From NCBI GenBank assembly GCA_029379385.1, contig CM055608.1, positions 25,418,350-25,482,349 on the forward strand: a DNA stretch of 64,000 nt, read 5' to 3'. The notes below the pieces were generated by a model that saw only the letters and a program-made list of their open reading frames with translations, was not told where the DNA came from and ran no database searches. Position numbers and translations under genes: made by a program. This stretch comes from Quillaja saponaria (lineage: Eukaryota; Streptophyta; Magnoliopsida; Fabales; Quillajaceae). Each line of letters opens with the position of its first letter. Positions within the stretch are counted from its first letter, which is position 1. Below, one piece after another: positions 1 to 11,870 of this stretch.

Positions 1-82
1 TCAGACAAGGAAGCTAGCAAATAGCTACAAGTTTGAGGCCGATCAGAATCATAGGTACAAAAAAGGTAATAAAAGCACAAAC

Positions 83-3000
83 CTCAGTTCCTGCTATGCC
101 CATGGCAAGTCCGATGTCTGCCTCATGCAATGCAGGAGCATCGTTGGTCCCATCACCGGTAACAGCAACCACCTCACCAAACATATTCTTCAAATTGATT
201 ACTAATTTGTGTTTGTCCAATGGCAAGGATCTTGCCATTACCTGCATCAATTTTAGCATTTAAGAAAGATGAAATTCAAAATAGAATTGAAAATCATTAG
301 ATTAAGTTATTTAAGAACCTGAATTCTTGGTATAATGTCCTTCATTTGCCCAGGAGACATGTTACGAAAATCTGGCCCTTCTATGGCCACACCACCAGTG
401 GTAAGTATACCACATTCTTTAGCTATGGCCTTAGCTGTATTTATATTGTCGCCAGTTACCATGCGAACAGTAATTCCAGTGGCCAAACAGCTTTGAACAG
501 CCTCCTTAACCCCAGGGCGCACAGGATCCTTGATACCTACAACTGCTATCATTGTATATCCAGTATCAGGTATGCTGGCTTCATTTGTTGTTTCATTTAT
601 ATCTTTAAAAACCAAGCAAAGAGTTCTTAAAGCTTCAGAGGCAAAACCATTTATAACACCAGTGACATTTCTTTCTTGTTCTTCTAGAAGATCAACGGGT
701 TCTCCATTGTTATCAATGATCTTGTTACACATTTTTAATACTATTTCTGATGCACCTTTGCAGAAAACACGTAACCCTCCATCTGGAAGAGCCACAAGTA
801 CGGACATCTTCTTCCTGACTGAATTAAATGGCTCAACCTTTAGTATCTTATACTCTTTGCGTTGGGCATCAAAATCACCACCCAGAAGCAAGCCAAACTC
901 CAATAATGCTGATTCTGTTGGTGTTCCTAATATAGAGTTCTTCCCAGCCTCATCCTTAACTACCTCAGAAGCGGTATTTTGAAATATAGCCTGCAAAAGT
1001 ATACTTACGGCACTTTCAGATATAGCTGATTTCAACATGCCTTCACTCTCACTGCCTTTTATCTCCATGGATTTTTCGCACATCCATAGTTTGTCAACTA
1101 CCATATGATTAGTGGTTAGTGTTCCTGTCTTATCTGTGCAAATGCAACTAGCTGAACCCATTGTCTCACATGCGGATAGATGCCTCACAAGTGCCCTGTC
1201 ATTCATTAATTTTTTCATTGCAAAAGCCAGGCTCAATGTCACTGCTAAAGGTAATCCTTCAGGAACAGCAACAACTATTATAGTTACAGCAATGGCAAAG
1301 TAGTTTAGTAGCTCTAATGCATCACTTGAAGACCAGTCAGTAAACTCACCATGAAGTGCTTTTTCCACCAGGAACCTTACTATTAACACTAGAAATGTAA
1401 GAACAGCAAAAGTTAAACCAATTTTACCAATAATTGTAGCAACACCGTTCAGCTTCACCTGCAATGGGGTCTCATCCTCTCCTCCCTCATTCAAAGTTTC
1501 CATCAATTTTCCCCATTCGGTCCTCATACCAACAGTTGTGACCAACATTTTCCCAGATCCATCTTGCACTTTGGTTCCTGAAAGAAGAAAAGGTTTCTCT
1601 TCGTATACATTAACCGGCTTGCTCTCACCTGACAAGCTTGACTCATCTATCAGCAAACTGTATCCTGCTATATAAATCCCATCTGCTGGAACTTGATCTC
1701 CTACTGACAAATGAACAATATCTCCCACTACCAAGTCATAAATAGATAGTTTTTGTCTTTTTCCATCTCTGGTGACCTGAACATAGATCTTTTTTTTCTC
1801 TCTGTCTAACTCCTTGAATTGCAATGATTGCTTGTAGTCACTGATAGCAGTAACCATAACTACCAAGAATATACTGAGTATGATTCCCAGACCATCATAC
1901 ATACCCTTCGGCCACCCTTCAGTGGCAATTCCTATGCCAATAGAAACTACAGCACAAACCATGAGAATTATCAGAGTCAAATCCTGCAGTGCTTCCCACA
2001 CAAACATCCAAAAAGATCTAGAAGGTTTCTCTGTATAGTGGTTGAAACCATAAATCTCTTGCCTGGTTTGTATATTGTTTTCACTGACACCTTCATGTAG
2101 TGAGACAGAGAGTTTTCGGGCAATTGCCTCTACTCCACCATGTGCTTTCAAGCTTTTTAAATCATGGCTACGGACAACTGATGCAAGTTCATCTGGATCA
2201 ATACGAAAACCAGCTTCTCTAGCCTCTTCTGACAGCTTGTATTCAGCACGACCACCGGCTGCATTAGAACGCCAAATGACTAAGAAAGCAAACATAAATA
2301 CAAATAACTGAAATTAGAAATTTTGAGCATCATACCGACACTGTCAGTGAACTGCAATGCTGCTGCCTGAGCAAAAAAACCAACACGAATTTTTTTCTGA
2401 TACAGAAAATCAATGACAGTTAAAAATAATGTCAATAACGGTCTTTCTATATGCTGATTGCTAAAGTGGTTGGTGAACTTCACAAAATAAAACCTTTCCA
2501 TGAGGATATTCATGTGTGTCTAGTGACTATGCAAAAAGTCAATACAAATTGTCCTTCATATCATCTAAAAGTATCTTACAAATTACAATAGTAAATTTAT
2601 TTGAAAAATTCATTATAAAATGCCAAACTAAAAAATTTCAGAGAAAGATACTTAAGATTAGATAATATTTTGAAATGATTTCCACTCCTCTTGAGATTTG
2701 CTGGCAAGTAACAAGCTACTAAACAGAGGTGAGACATATATTGGCTAGTTAAGATTGTTGTATGTATGAAAACACAAGATCTGATAACAGCTACAAAGTA
2801 CAAGAAAAATTTAGAATCACATTTGACCTAAAACAAGGTACTTAGATGCAATTCCTATTCAGAAAGACCTTGCATCATGTCTCAAAGAATTATCCTGCAA
2901 TTGGCATTTCACAATTTGTTTTCTCCATCACATATACGAAAAAGGTGATAAGCAGATTATACATAGTAAAAGAACTTGACAGTTTTACACCATCCTAATA

Positions 3001-5617
3001 AACTTTTATTGGATTTGCTGTTCGGTCAATCTGTAGATCAAAATCCCAATAATTTAACTCAATTGGTATATTTTAACTAATTTATAAAAGAAATTATATT
3101 TCTTTTCATTTTAAAAGTAATACAGATGAGATAACTCATGGCTCTGGACTAGCCTCAAATTTTATGAGCATTGAATATACTATGAAATTTGAAATCCAAT
3201 TTTATTCTCTATGAAAATTATCACAAGAAAAAAATAATAATATAAATTTAGCTAATATAACAATGTATTGATTCCTCCCTTACATTTAGTTTACTCTTTC
3301 AAATTTTATTTTTATATTCCCAACTAATATAGAGTATGGTCCAGCTAAATTTCGTCCAATACAATATATGATAGTTACATAAAAGTAGTTTAATATGTAG
3401 CAATGAAAGTTTGAAAATATTATACTTTGCTTTACTAAACCCACTTGAAATAATGAACTCGGACTCAACTTTTGGCACACTTTATCTTCACTAGATGGAC
3501 TTCTAATCAGTCTCTGACATCACATGGTGTGGTGTGGTCTTATCCACAACCCCCAAGACGCGTTTGAACCGCGTTCTAGTCATAAATAATTTTTGGAAGA
3601 GTAAAAGGTGGGATCAGAAAGTGACATATAACCCTCACAAGAAAAAACATAAGAGATTCTATTATTTTGATCCTTTTAAGATTATATTAATTTTTTGTTC
3701 TATTATTGAAATTTTGTTTAATTAATTTCATCTTTCAAGATTCAAAATTTTTTAATTAAATTTTATTTTTTATTTAAATATGTAAATTAATAAAATAATC
3801 ATACTTAACATAAAAAAAATAATATAATAAATTATTTTTATATCTTATAAAATAAAATTATTTTATTTATATATAATATAAGAATGATATAATCCAATTT
3901 AATTGAAACATTTTAAATTTTAAATTCTAAATAATGACATTAATAGAAAATATTATTAAATAATTAAATTTAAATATTATTAAATGATTAAATTAAAAAT
4001 TGAGAGAATTCTAAAAACTAAAATAATAGTTAAAAGCCAAAATTTTGTAAAGATAATTCTAAAAGATTGGGGACCACGCCAGTTCTGTTAGTATAGAACT
4101 TCCCGATTTGTACCTCTCTTTGTAGGAGAGTCTGAGATTTTGTTTCAATTCAAGAGATCTCTTTCCATTCTTAAAAAATATATTTTATTACAATACTTGC
4201 TTAAGTTCCTGTTTGGATTTCAATCCATTTGAGAAACTTCAAAGGAAGTTTCTTGTAGTTGCTATTTTTGTCGCTACGTGTGGGGACAAGACCATATGAC
4301 TAATACCTGAAAAAAAAGTGCTCACATCATTGAATACTTACGTTTCATGTGAGCCCACACAAACTTCCTGTTTATAAAACAGGCCCACCACAGTTGAAAA
4401 GACGTAGCTATACACAATTGGAGTCCCAAGGCCCGTTTGGTTTAGGTTTGGCGTAGGCTGGGACGATATTTTTTTAAAAAAATTAACAAAAAACAAAAGC
4501 AGGCTGCTTTCAATTTAATTTAGATAAAAATATATATATTTGTTGATTGCCGCTAAAGTCATTCAAACAAGAATTCGGATCCTCGATCTGTTTCTAAATC
4601 AAAAGCTGAGTGTTTGTATAATAAAAGATATTTTATATTTTTTAATAGGTACAGTAAATGTTTGTTAAAATTTTGAAAATAAAAAGTTATAATTTTTGTT
4701 ATAATAATTAATTTTAATTTTAATATTATTTTATATATAAATTAATGACAGAGAGACAGATCCAAATCATTCAAACAACACAAAAAAAAATATATATAAA
4801 GTTTGGCAAATGGCGCGACATGGGTTCCGAAAAGAACGGTGGCCTCAAAGTGGAATGACGGAGTAGTTTATTGAAAAAATTGCCAAAATGGACAGCACGC
4901 GCAAAGAACACATGGAAACTGGTTCTTCTTGCAGTCTGCGCAGATTCCCAATTTGCAGAAAAGAGCGTTAATTTCAATTTTTATAAACTCGTTTTGACAT
5001 ATCAGAACCTCTCAGCTAACTAGCATACAAAACCCGTGCCTTCTACTGTTTGGGAGCCGAGAAACTCAGGGAAAATTCATAGATAAATAATGCAGGAAAA
5101 TAAAATAACCACTTCTTGTAGTTGTAGAGGCGCAAATAAACAGATTGAAGCAGCCAGTCTTGGTCCATAGAATCATGGAATACAAGAGAAAGAGCAAAAA
5201 GTAAGAAAAAAGTCGTGTGCGTCGTAATTCGTGAAAGTTCATGCCTAAAGTAAAGTGAATTTTTTACTTTCAATTTTCTCATCATCAATCAACAAACCAA
5301 TAAAAGGATCAACACGAGTACCATTTTTTCATCGTTCCCTATAATGATCCTTTGAGATATGATCCTTCGCGTTTTCTTGGCAACCAAACGCGTATAGAAA
5401 GAGAAATAGAGCTAGTAAAAGGAAATCAATCAAATGGAAGGAAAACCTGGATGTCGCGTTTAAACTTGTCAGCTGCAGACCGCTTTTCGAGATTTGCAAC
5501 CATACGGAACCTCCTCCTGGGATTCTTCACCACCGTAACGGCGTGTCTCCATCTCCTCAACGCTTCTACAGAGGGATTCTTGGGCTCCAATTCGAAACCC
5601 TTCAAATAATTTTCCAT
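83..5617 (-). CDS. ACA11: Autoinhibited Ca2+-ATPase, ACA4/ACA11 (vacuolar) type, 3' end off the window
   Basis: P2B-type calcium pump that moves Ca2+ out of the cytosol and is released from autoinhibition by calmodulin. Coding exons read as 5617-5447, 2396-2336, 2258-319 and 241-83; all joins keep frame (777 codons visible). Exon 1 carries the basic calmodulin-binding/autoinhibitory stretch [15 protein letters not shown] (about residues 28-42). Exon 3 holds the actuator motif SGES (about 287-290), PEGLP of membrane segment 4 (about 410-414), and the phosphorylation motif CTDKTGTLT with Asp at about 453. Exon 4 holds the hinge motif TGDGTNDAP (about 752). A donor follows at 82, so the last ~250 residues (membrane segments 5-10) lie beyond position 1. 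From memory, wording around [14 protein letters not shown] and ARSLPLDKH fits tonoplast ACA4/ACA11 better than ACA1/ACA2. Intron 1 is about 3.05 kb. Vacuolar location is inferred from the subfamily. Confidence 0.93.
2397..5446 (-). other. Long intron 1 of the Ca2+-ATPase gene
   Basis: This stretch lies between the exon ending ..DIQ (donor GTTTTC at 5446) and the exon starting KKIRV (acceptor TATCAG at 2397). It is mostly AT-rich without a supportable gene. The part near 4.8-5.3 kb is less AT-rich, but its open frames have no recognisable domain. I see no complete mobile element in it. Confidence 0.7.
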
Positions 5618-8203
5618 AGCATGAGAAATAAGTGATTGTCGATCTTCTTTCTCTCGCTCGGTTCGCCGGAAAAGGACTCGGAGGCGAAGCCTTCTAGTTC
5701 AGGAGCTGAGAAATGATTTGACTTGGGGATTTTTCACTTAATATACTGCGCGAGAGATTCACTACACGTATCGAAAAAAAGTTAAATTTGTACACCCAAT
5801 TGGTAAAAACCACGTCGAAAACGTAAAAAAAAAAATTATGCATTTTTGTTTTATGCTTTATGCCGTATCCTTATGGATAAAAAAAGAACAAATCAACCGA
5901 TTAGGTAGTCAACACGTTTGTTAGCAAAAAAATAAAAACTAGTCAACACGTCATGGACGGTACCAGACAATTTGCCGGTAGGACGGTACCAGTTTGATTT
6001 AATTTTGACGTTAGAGATTTTGTTTGGTTGTAATTTTTATTTTTTTTAAATAATTTTAAAAAGTGTGGTTGTAAATTATATTTTGAGATATTTTCTTTTT
6101 TATTATATAAAATGTCAAAAAAAATTGTATTAATTTATCTATTAAAAATTAATTTTTAAGAATATATCTTTTTATCTATATTATTTTAAAAACAAGTCAT
6201 AAAAACTTTATGTCTTTTATTTTATAATAACTATAAATTATTTAGAAAAAAAATTATTCAATATGTGTATAAGTAAAGGACTAGTTTATAAAAAATAAAA
6301 ATAAAATAATAAAAACTAGAAGGAAGTAGCATTTCGTTTGAGAAGCTACCCTTTCTGAAACCGCAGGCAGATGCCTTCACTTTTTGTATATATTTTTTTG
6401 ATTTTATTTTTTTGAACCGTACCAAACAGGCAAAGATTTGACAATTGTAATTGCCCTCAATTTTGTTTTTGGACTTGTACATTTGTACATCAACTCACTC
6501 CCTAATTTAATTTATGCCCGTTGATTCGATTAAAATGACATTTCAGATACATAAAAATTAGAGTAAATATGTACCTTTTTCATGTTGAAAGTAACTTAAT
6601 TTGAGTATATTAGGTTTTTCTTAAAATATAATTTAACTTGGGAACAAAAGAAGGTCTTTCTGAGATGCCAATGAAGCCTCCTTATTTGGAAGAGAAATGT
6701 ATTTGGATTTCAAGCTTTCTAATGTAGAAGCAGCCCAAAAAAGTTGCTGGCCGTGCAGCATGTGTAACTTTTGAATCAAAGTGTAATTGATTTGGTTTCA
6801 GAGAAATACGGAAGTTTCTGTGATGTACGGAAAGTACCATGTATTTTTGAAAGATATTTTTAATAAGTGTCCAAAAATACTTGTTAAACTATAATAAATA
6901 TAATTATTAAAAATTAAAATTTTCTACAACTAGTAATTTATGCAATAAAATACACTGAAAGCTTGATCAACTGCCGTAATATATATTACAAACTTTCTAT
7001 TTATACAAACTTAACAAATATTTTTAGAACACCCGATAGGTAAATCTATTTTTGAATATCACTTTGCCATTCAAACTCATAAATGTATTCAGAGATTATT
7101 CAAGGATATTATTGTAAAAGGAAAAGAAATCCATCTTTTCCTTCCTTTCTTCTAACACCTCTTTTATTTCCTTCACTACCTCAGAGCCAATGCACAGAAA
7201 AGACAGAATTAGAGGAGCTGGAGTTTTGGCTTTCCCATATTAAGATATGAGTGACAGGAAATTAAGTGCCCTATATCTCTTTCCAATTAACTCTGGCATG
7301 TGAGAGATATGGGCTATCCATTACCTAATGCAATATTATGCTATTACATAATGTTAAACTGCATGCTATGTCGGAAAGGAATGACAACATTTTAACACTA
7401 GTCTTATGGCCTCAGGGGGGGGATTCTTGTTGATCTGAACAAGATAATCTAGGGCGACAGTGGCCGAAGACTCATAGAGAACTCCAAGGACGTTGAAGGG
7501 GTAGAAGGTACCAAACTAGGCTGCTTACGTCGTTACCCTGTCATAATTTTGGGATGTTAAAAAGCTAGAAATTCATTCAAAAGGCAAAGAACAGCAAAGG
7601 CTGATCTCTGAAGCTTCCAAGAAGAAAGCACCTAAGGCATACTGCCTAGAAGGCTAGAACAGAAGGCAAAGCTAGCACACCTAAACCCTAAGCCACACCA
7701 AAAGCAAAGACGACGCCAGATACAATCAAAAGTCTAAGGTCAAAAACAGGTCTCCTAAGAGCATTGAAGCACTTTTTGTGGTTTGTTCTTCCTTAAAAGG
7801 AAACAAACAAGCATATTAAGATAAAAGAGACAGCAAAACTCGAGATAGAGCTACTCTGAAAGAACAAAACACAAGATATGTCCCTTCAAAGTTATTGTCC
7901 AAAGATTTTAATGTCCAAAGATATCTCTCAACGGTTGAAGATGAAATAATCATTGGAATTAGATAATACAATATGGTGTTCCAATCATGGTTAGGTTAAG
8001 ATGTTTGTTAGGCTAAGTGAGCCACTCTTCATTCCTAGTTGTCAAGATGATGACAAAGAGATTTGAAAAGAACATGACTAAAATTAGAGACAAAAGTAAC
8101 TAAAAATATTTTTCACCTTCATCAAGATGTGATGGGCATTGATGAAAAAAGTACATCTGTAGAACCACGTATATATGACACACAACACTGATGATTGTCT
8201 CAC
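5618..8203. other. Upstream region of the Ca2+-ATPase and spacer to the p32-family gene
   Basis: About 5618-5750 is relatively GC-rich and CT-rich and is the likely 5'UTR/promoter side of the Ca2+-ATPase (minus). The rest is AT-rich. Around 7400-7560 the minus strand has a short coding-like run (FNVLGVLYESSATVAL) without start, splice context or identifiable family, probably a relic. The 3'UTR of the next gene lies just below 8204. Nothing else is supportable. Confidence 0.5.
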
Positions 8204-11200
8204 TCACTCACTTTCTGCCATGAATGATTCAAGTTTCTGTAGCCAGTTCACATACTGACCTTGCTCTCTCTTGTGTAGGTGGAGGAGCAGGAAATCAGTT
8301 AGCCCTTCTCCAATTCCTTTGGCAACTAAATATTCCTTGAGTGCTTCTTGTAGTTGAGGACCCAAAATGCTAAAAATGAATATAGATGAAATAGCAAGAC
8401 AGATAGTTATGTTATTATAAACCCCAAGAAATTATGATTCATAAAACAAAAAAAAAGTTATTAAAACTAGCATGTCTATTTATCTAATAAATGAACCTAG
8501 GACATCTAATGATCCCATCACAGATATCCTTCACGCCTTCTTGAGAATATAGCAGAAAGATGTAAACAGAAGTGTTACATTATCAACGAATCATGATCAT
8601 AGCAACAAAAATTAAACTCTATAAATAATCAAGCCTCAAAAAATCTGAAATAACTTGGGATAAACAAGAACTGGACAACATCCATATCAAACCCAAAAAA
8701 ATTAGAAAAGAAACCCAAAGGCCCTTGATTTGCAGCAGATCTGACGATCAAAGGCAAATTTCTCTTAATCATCAAAACAAGAAGAACAGCAATTTGTTCC
8801 AATGTGAGGATCATAAAAAAGTTGAACGAGGAATGGAGGATGCTGGAGATTCATCAAGCTGCTAATCAATTGGTGGTAGCTTGTTCAGTCTTCGAGATCA
8901 CAGCAGCTTGCCGCGAAAGAGGTCTCACAGACTCAATATTTTCACTATGCTTTTATTTTCTCTTCTGCCATTTTAAGTTTAATTTTTATTAATAGGACCT
9001 GTCCCATGTCTGGGTTAACATTTTTATCCTGAGAAAATTGACCGTAAACCAGTTACTGTACCAACATGCCTAAAAAGGATGAAATTTTTCACCAGCGTAA
9101 TGTGACCCTTTTAATCCCATAACAGAGTACAAATATATCCATTGTCATTAAAGTTCATTTCAGGATTATTACAGGTCAAGTTTCAAACCGCCAAAAGGTT
9201 TGAGGGAGACAATGGATCTTAGTCTACAAATGAGAAACACCAAATACTACAGATGAGTTAAATGAATCACTATTACATTATATAGAACAATGTCGTCAAA
9301 TTTGTTTTCTTTAAAATTTTGTCAGCAAGTAATTATAGTTACCTAGGCTTAGCATCAATAATGCTCACAGGGATACTGTTCTTTTCTCTTTCTTTCAACA
9401 CCTAGGTCTCCCACAGAGATGCTGGAGGCAGGCCATACCATCTTATCTCACACATTCTCAAAATTGAAGTAAAAGAACCAAGATCTTAATATTCAAGGTA
9501 AGGCAGAGATGATAGAATGAGAGAAAGAGAGAGGAGGAGAGACTTAAAAAAAGTGATTTCCAATCCTTGTGGCATAAAAGAACTAATAAGTTCATGTTGG
9601 TCCCACCAAAGATAGCTGCACTAACAAAAACAGCTGGAATGGGGGGAAAACTAGTGGCTGAAGAGGGTGCCACAGTACACCAAGTGATTCAAAGCCAGCA
9701 TACATTTGTCTACATTGGAAAAAAGATGAGAAATTTGAAAAGAAAAAAAAAAGAGATCATTGTGTTCCTCGACCAATCTTTCTTTTCAGGTTAAGAATTG
9801 AGGAACAGTTTCAGAACATCAGAAATGCTTAAAGATTCTAAACATTTCTTCCTAAATCAGAGACTACTGGTATTCCTTTTGAGGATCCTGAGGGGCTACA
9901 TATTTGGGAATATGGCTAATCACTCTTCAAATATTTAAGGTAATTAGAAAATGAAAGGGGTTACTCAACACCACCGTTCTCAGAGTGCAACTGCAGACCT
10001 TCTAAATGCGACAAAGTCAATATATAGCATTACTTTCATATTTTATGTCACAGGAATCTTCTCAAAACTGGATCAAAGTAAACCTTTCAGAAGACTCCTT
10101 TGATATGCCTTTCAAATAAAAAATAAAAAAAGAATCGTACGATATTAGTAGAAATAGCCGGCCCCAACTAGTTTGGGATTTAAGTTTAGTTGAGTTGAGT
10201 TGATATGAGCAGAAAATTATAGCTTCAGCAGAAGCGAGTTATTGAGAGTTTGAAATCTACATTTCCTTCTTTTTTTTAATTAAGAACTTCCAAAAGGAGA
10301 TAACCAATGTAAATTCTATATATATATACAAAAGCACCACACCTAGAGGTTGAAAGTAGGAATTAACAATTTAACATCACTTTCACATTGCTAGGTTAGT
10401 TTATGCTACTGAATGATCGCAGATAAGACATAGTGCCTTTTGATAGTGGAAATGCCAAAAAGTGAAAACCAAGATCCGGTTATGCAGATTGAGAGCTATC
10501 TTAATGTAACTAATAAGCAGGCAAGCTAACCAATTTTATAAAATGAAAAAACAACCAGGCTATTTGACCTCAATATTATCGATTTTAAAAAGAAAAATAA
10601 AGTCTTTAAGAAGTGTTAAACTGAATTAACAAATGCATACATATAAGACAGCAGAAATTTTACCTGAATGAGGGGCCTCTGTATACTGACAAACCCATAC
10701 ACGTAGGTGATGGGAGATAATAGGCATTACGGATGTCAAATTCAGAGCCAACATTACAATCAAACTGCAGCATTGAGGTCATGTCTGGCTTTTTCACACA
10801 TACTTTCATTAAAACATCCCTGGGGAACATGCCATCTCTTTTAAACATTACAGGACCCAGCACAGCTGAAACAGCGATCTCCTCACCGGACATAAGTTTT
10901 CTTCTCAAAACAACATCTTTGGATTGAGGCAATTCCCATTCCAGTTGAAAGTCTCCCAAAGAACCACTCTGACTGTCCTGTAGTTATGCCAATGCATATG
11001 TAAGTTAAATAAACCTTTTTTCTTCATCAAGAGTATGTAGGAATGAGCCGACCCCAACTAGTTAAGGATTTAAGGCTTAATTGAGTTGAAAAGCGTATGT
11101 AGGAATGGATGCGACAAATATCTCGAGTCTTCAATAAATGAATACGTAATTCAGCCAAGACAATGCCGTGCATGCAAGGGGATCTTCTAAACCATGATAT

Positions 11201-11870
11201 CTTTTATGTACTGAACGCACGGAAAACAACCCTTTACATAAATAACAAATAGGACATGCAAAACAGAAAGAAACTATTCAGTTACACACAATCACCCAGC
11301 AAACCTAACCCATCCACCCCAATTATTTTCACAACCCTAGAGTTAAAAGCACCTCCTTATTATTGTTACAAGTTACAACAGTGTGGAAGAAACTTTACAC
11401 TTATTTTCCACAAAAGAAAAACAAAAATTAAAATTTTAAACCTATTCTAATAAAGTAAGAAAAACATAATAGACCAATGACAACATTAATCAAACAATCT
11501 ATTTTCATTATCACTTCTCACATTGGGCACCAACCACTAGTAACCCATAATCAATGATAAGCAGTATGTTCATATTAAATATTTTTGGCGAATATAAATC
11601 AGATGGGATATTGCTTTTCCACTTTCCAACCAAAAAAGAAAACGAAACACCAAGTAAACCCTTTCCCACAACGGGCATGCACTAACTATAGAAGCGGCTA
11701 ACAGTATTTTGAGTATTGGTATCAAATAGAAAGGCGGAATATGAGACAGAGGGAACCTGAAAGCGATCAGTAGAGAGCTCGTGTTTGATTTCAGATTGCA
11801 ACACCTTCACCAAATCCAGATCTCGAAAGGCCTTGCGACCCTGGCGCAGGACAGGGCTCACCCTCGGCAT
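8204..11870 (-). CDS. p32/MAM33 'mitochondrial glycoprotein' family protein
   Basis: Exons 11870-11757, 10977-10664 and 8369-8204 join in frame to 197 codons, ending TGA at 8206-8204. All borders are GT/AG (donors CAG|GTTCCC and TTCAG|GTAAAA; acceptors CTACAG|GAC and TTTTAG|CAT). The protein starts MPRVSPVLRQGRKAF. It continues with the family's GDFQLEWE, a middle VLMKVCVKKPD / MLQFDCNV strand region, the IYRG/VYRGPSF motif, and the closing LQEALKEYLVAKGIGEGL..FL helix pair. Members form trimeric, acidic matrix proteins of mitochondria in eukaryotes; their plant roles are poorly defined. From memory the closest Arabidopsis relative is the At4g31930 type. No long N-terminal presequence is evident from this start, so matrix import is inferred. 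Intron 2 is about 2.3 kb. Confidence 0.88.
8370..10663 (-). other. Intron 2 of the p32-family gene
   Basis: A 2.3-kb intron without a supportable gene. Near 10160-10205 it holds a short sequence (GGCCCCAACTAGTTTGGGAT...) whose relative recurs at about 11046-11090 in intron 1. This looks like the worn 3' tail of a SINE-like or other retroposed family. Confidence 0.55.

Noticed and set aside
33..2311. Several plus-strand open frames opposite the Ca2+-ATPase exons
   Set aside because: They are antisense shadows of a clearly coding minus-strand exon series and carry no domain.
4430..4520. Transposon end suggested by GGCCCGTTTGGTT
   Set aside because: No partner inverted end or target duplication could be found nearby.
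5352..5609. 85-codon plus-strand frame
   Set aside because: It overlaps Ca2+-ATPase exon 1 on the opposite strand, where the calmodulin-binding sequence fixes the coding strand.
8804..9794. Open frames inside intron 2 of the p32-family gene
   Set aside because: They have no recognisable domain, no splice partners, and biased composition from AT-rich intron sequence.
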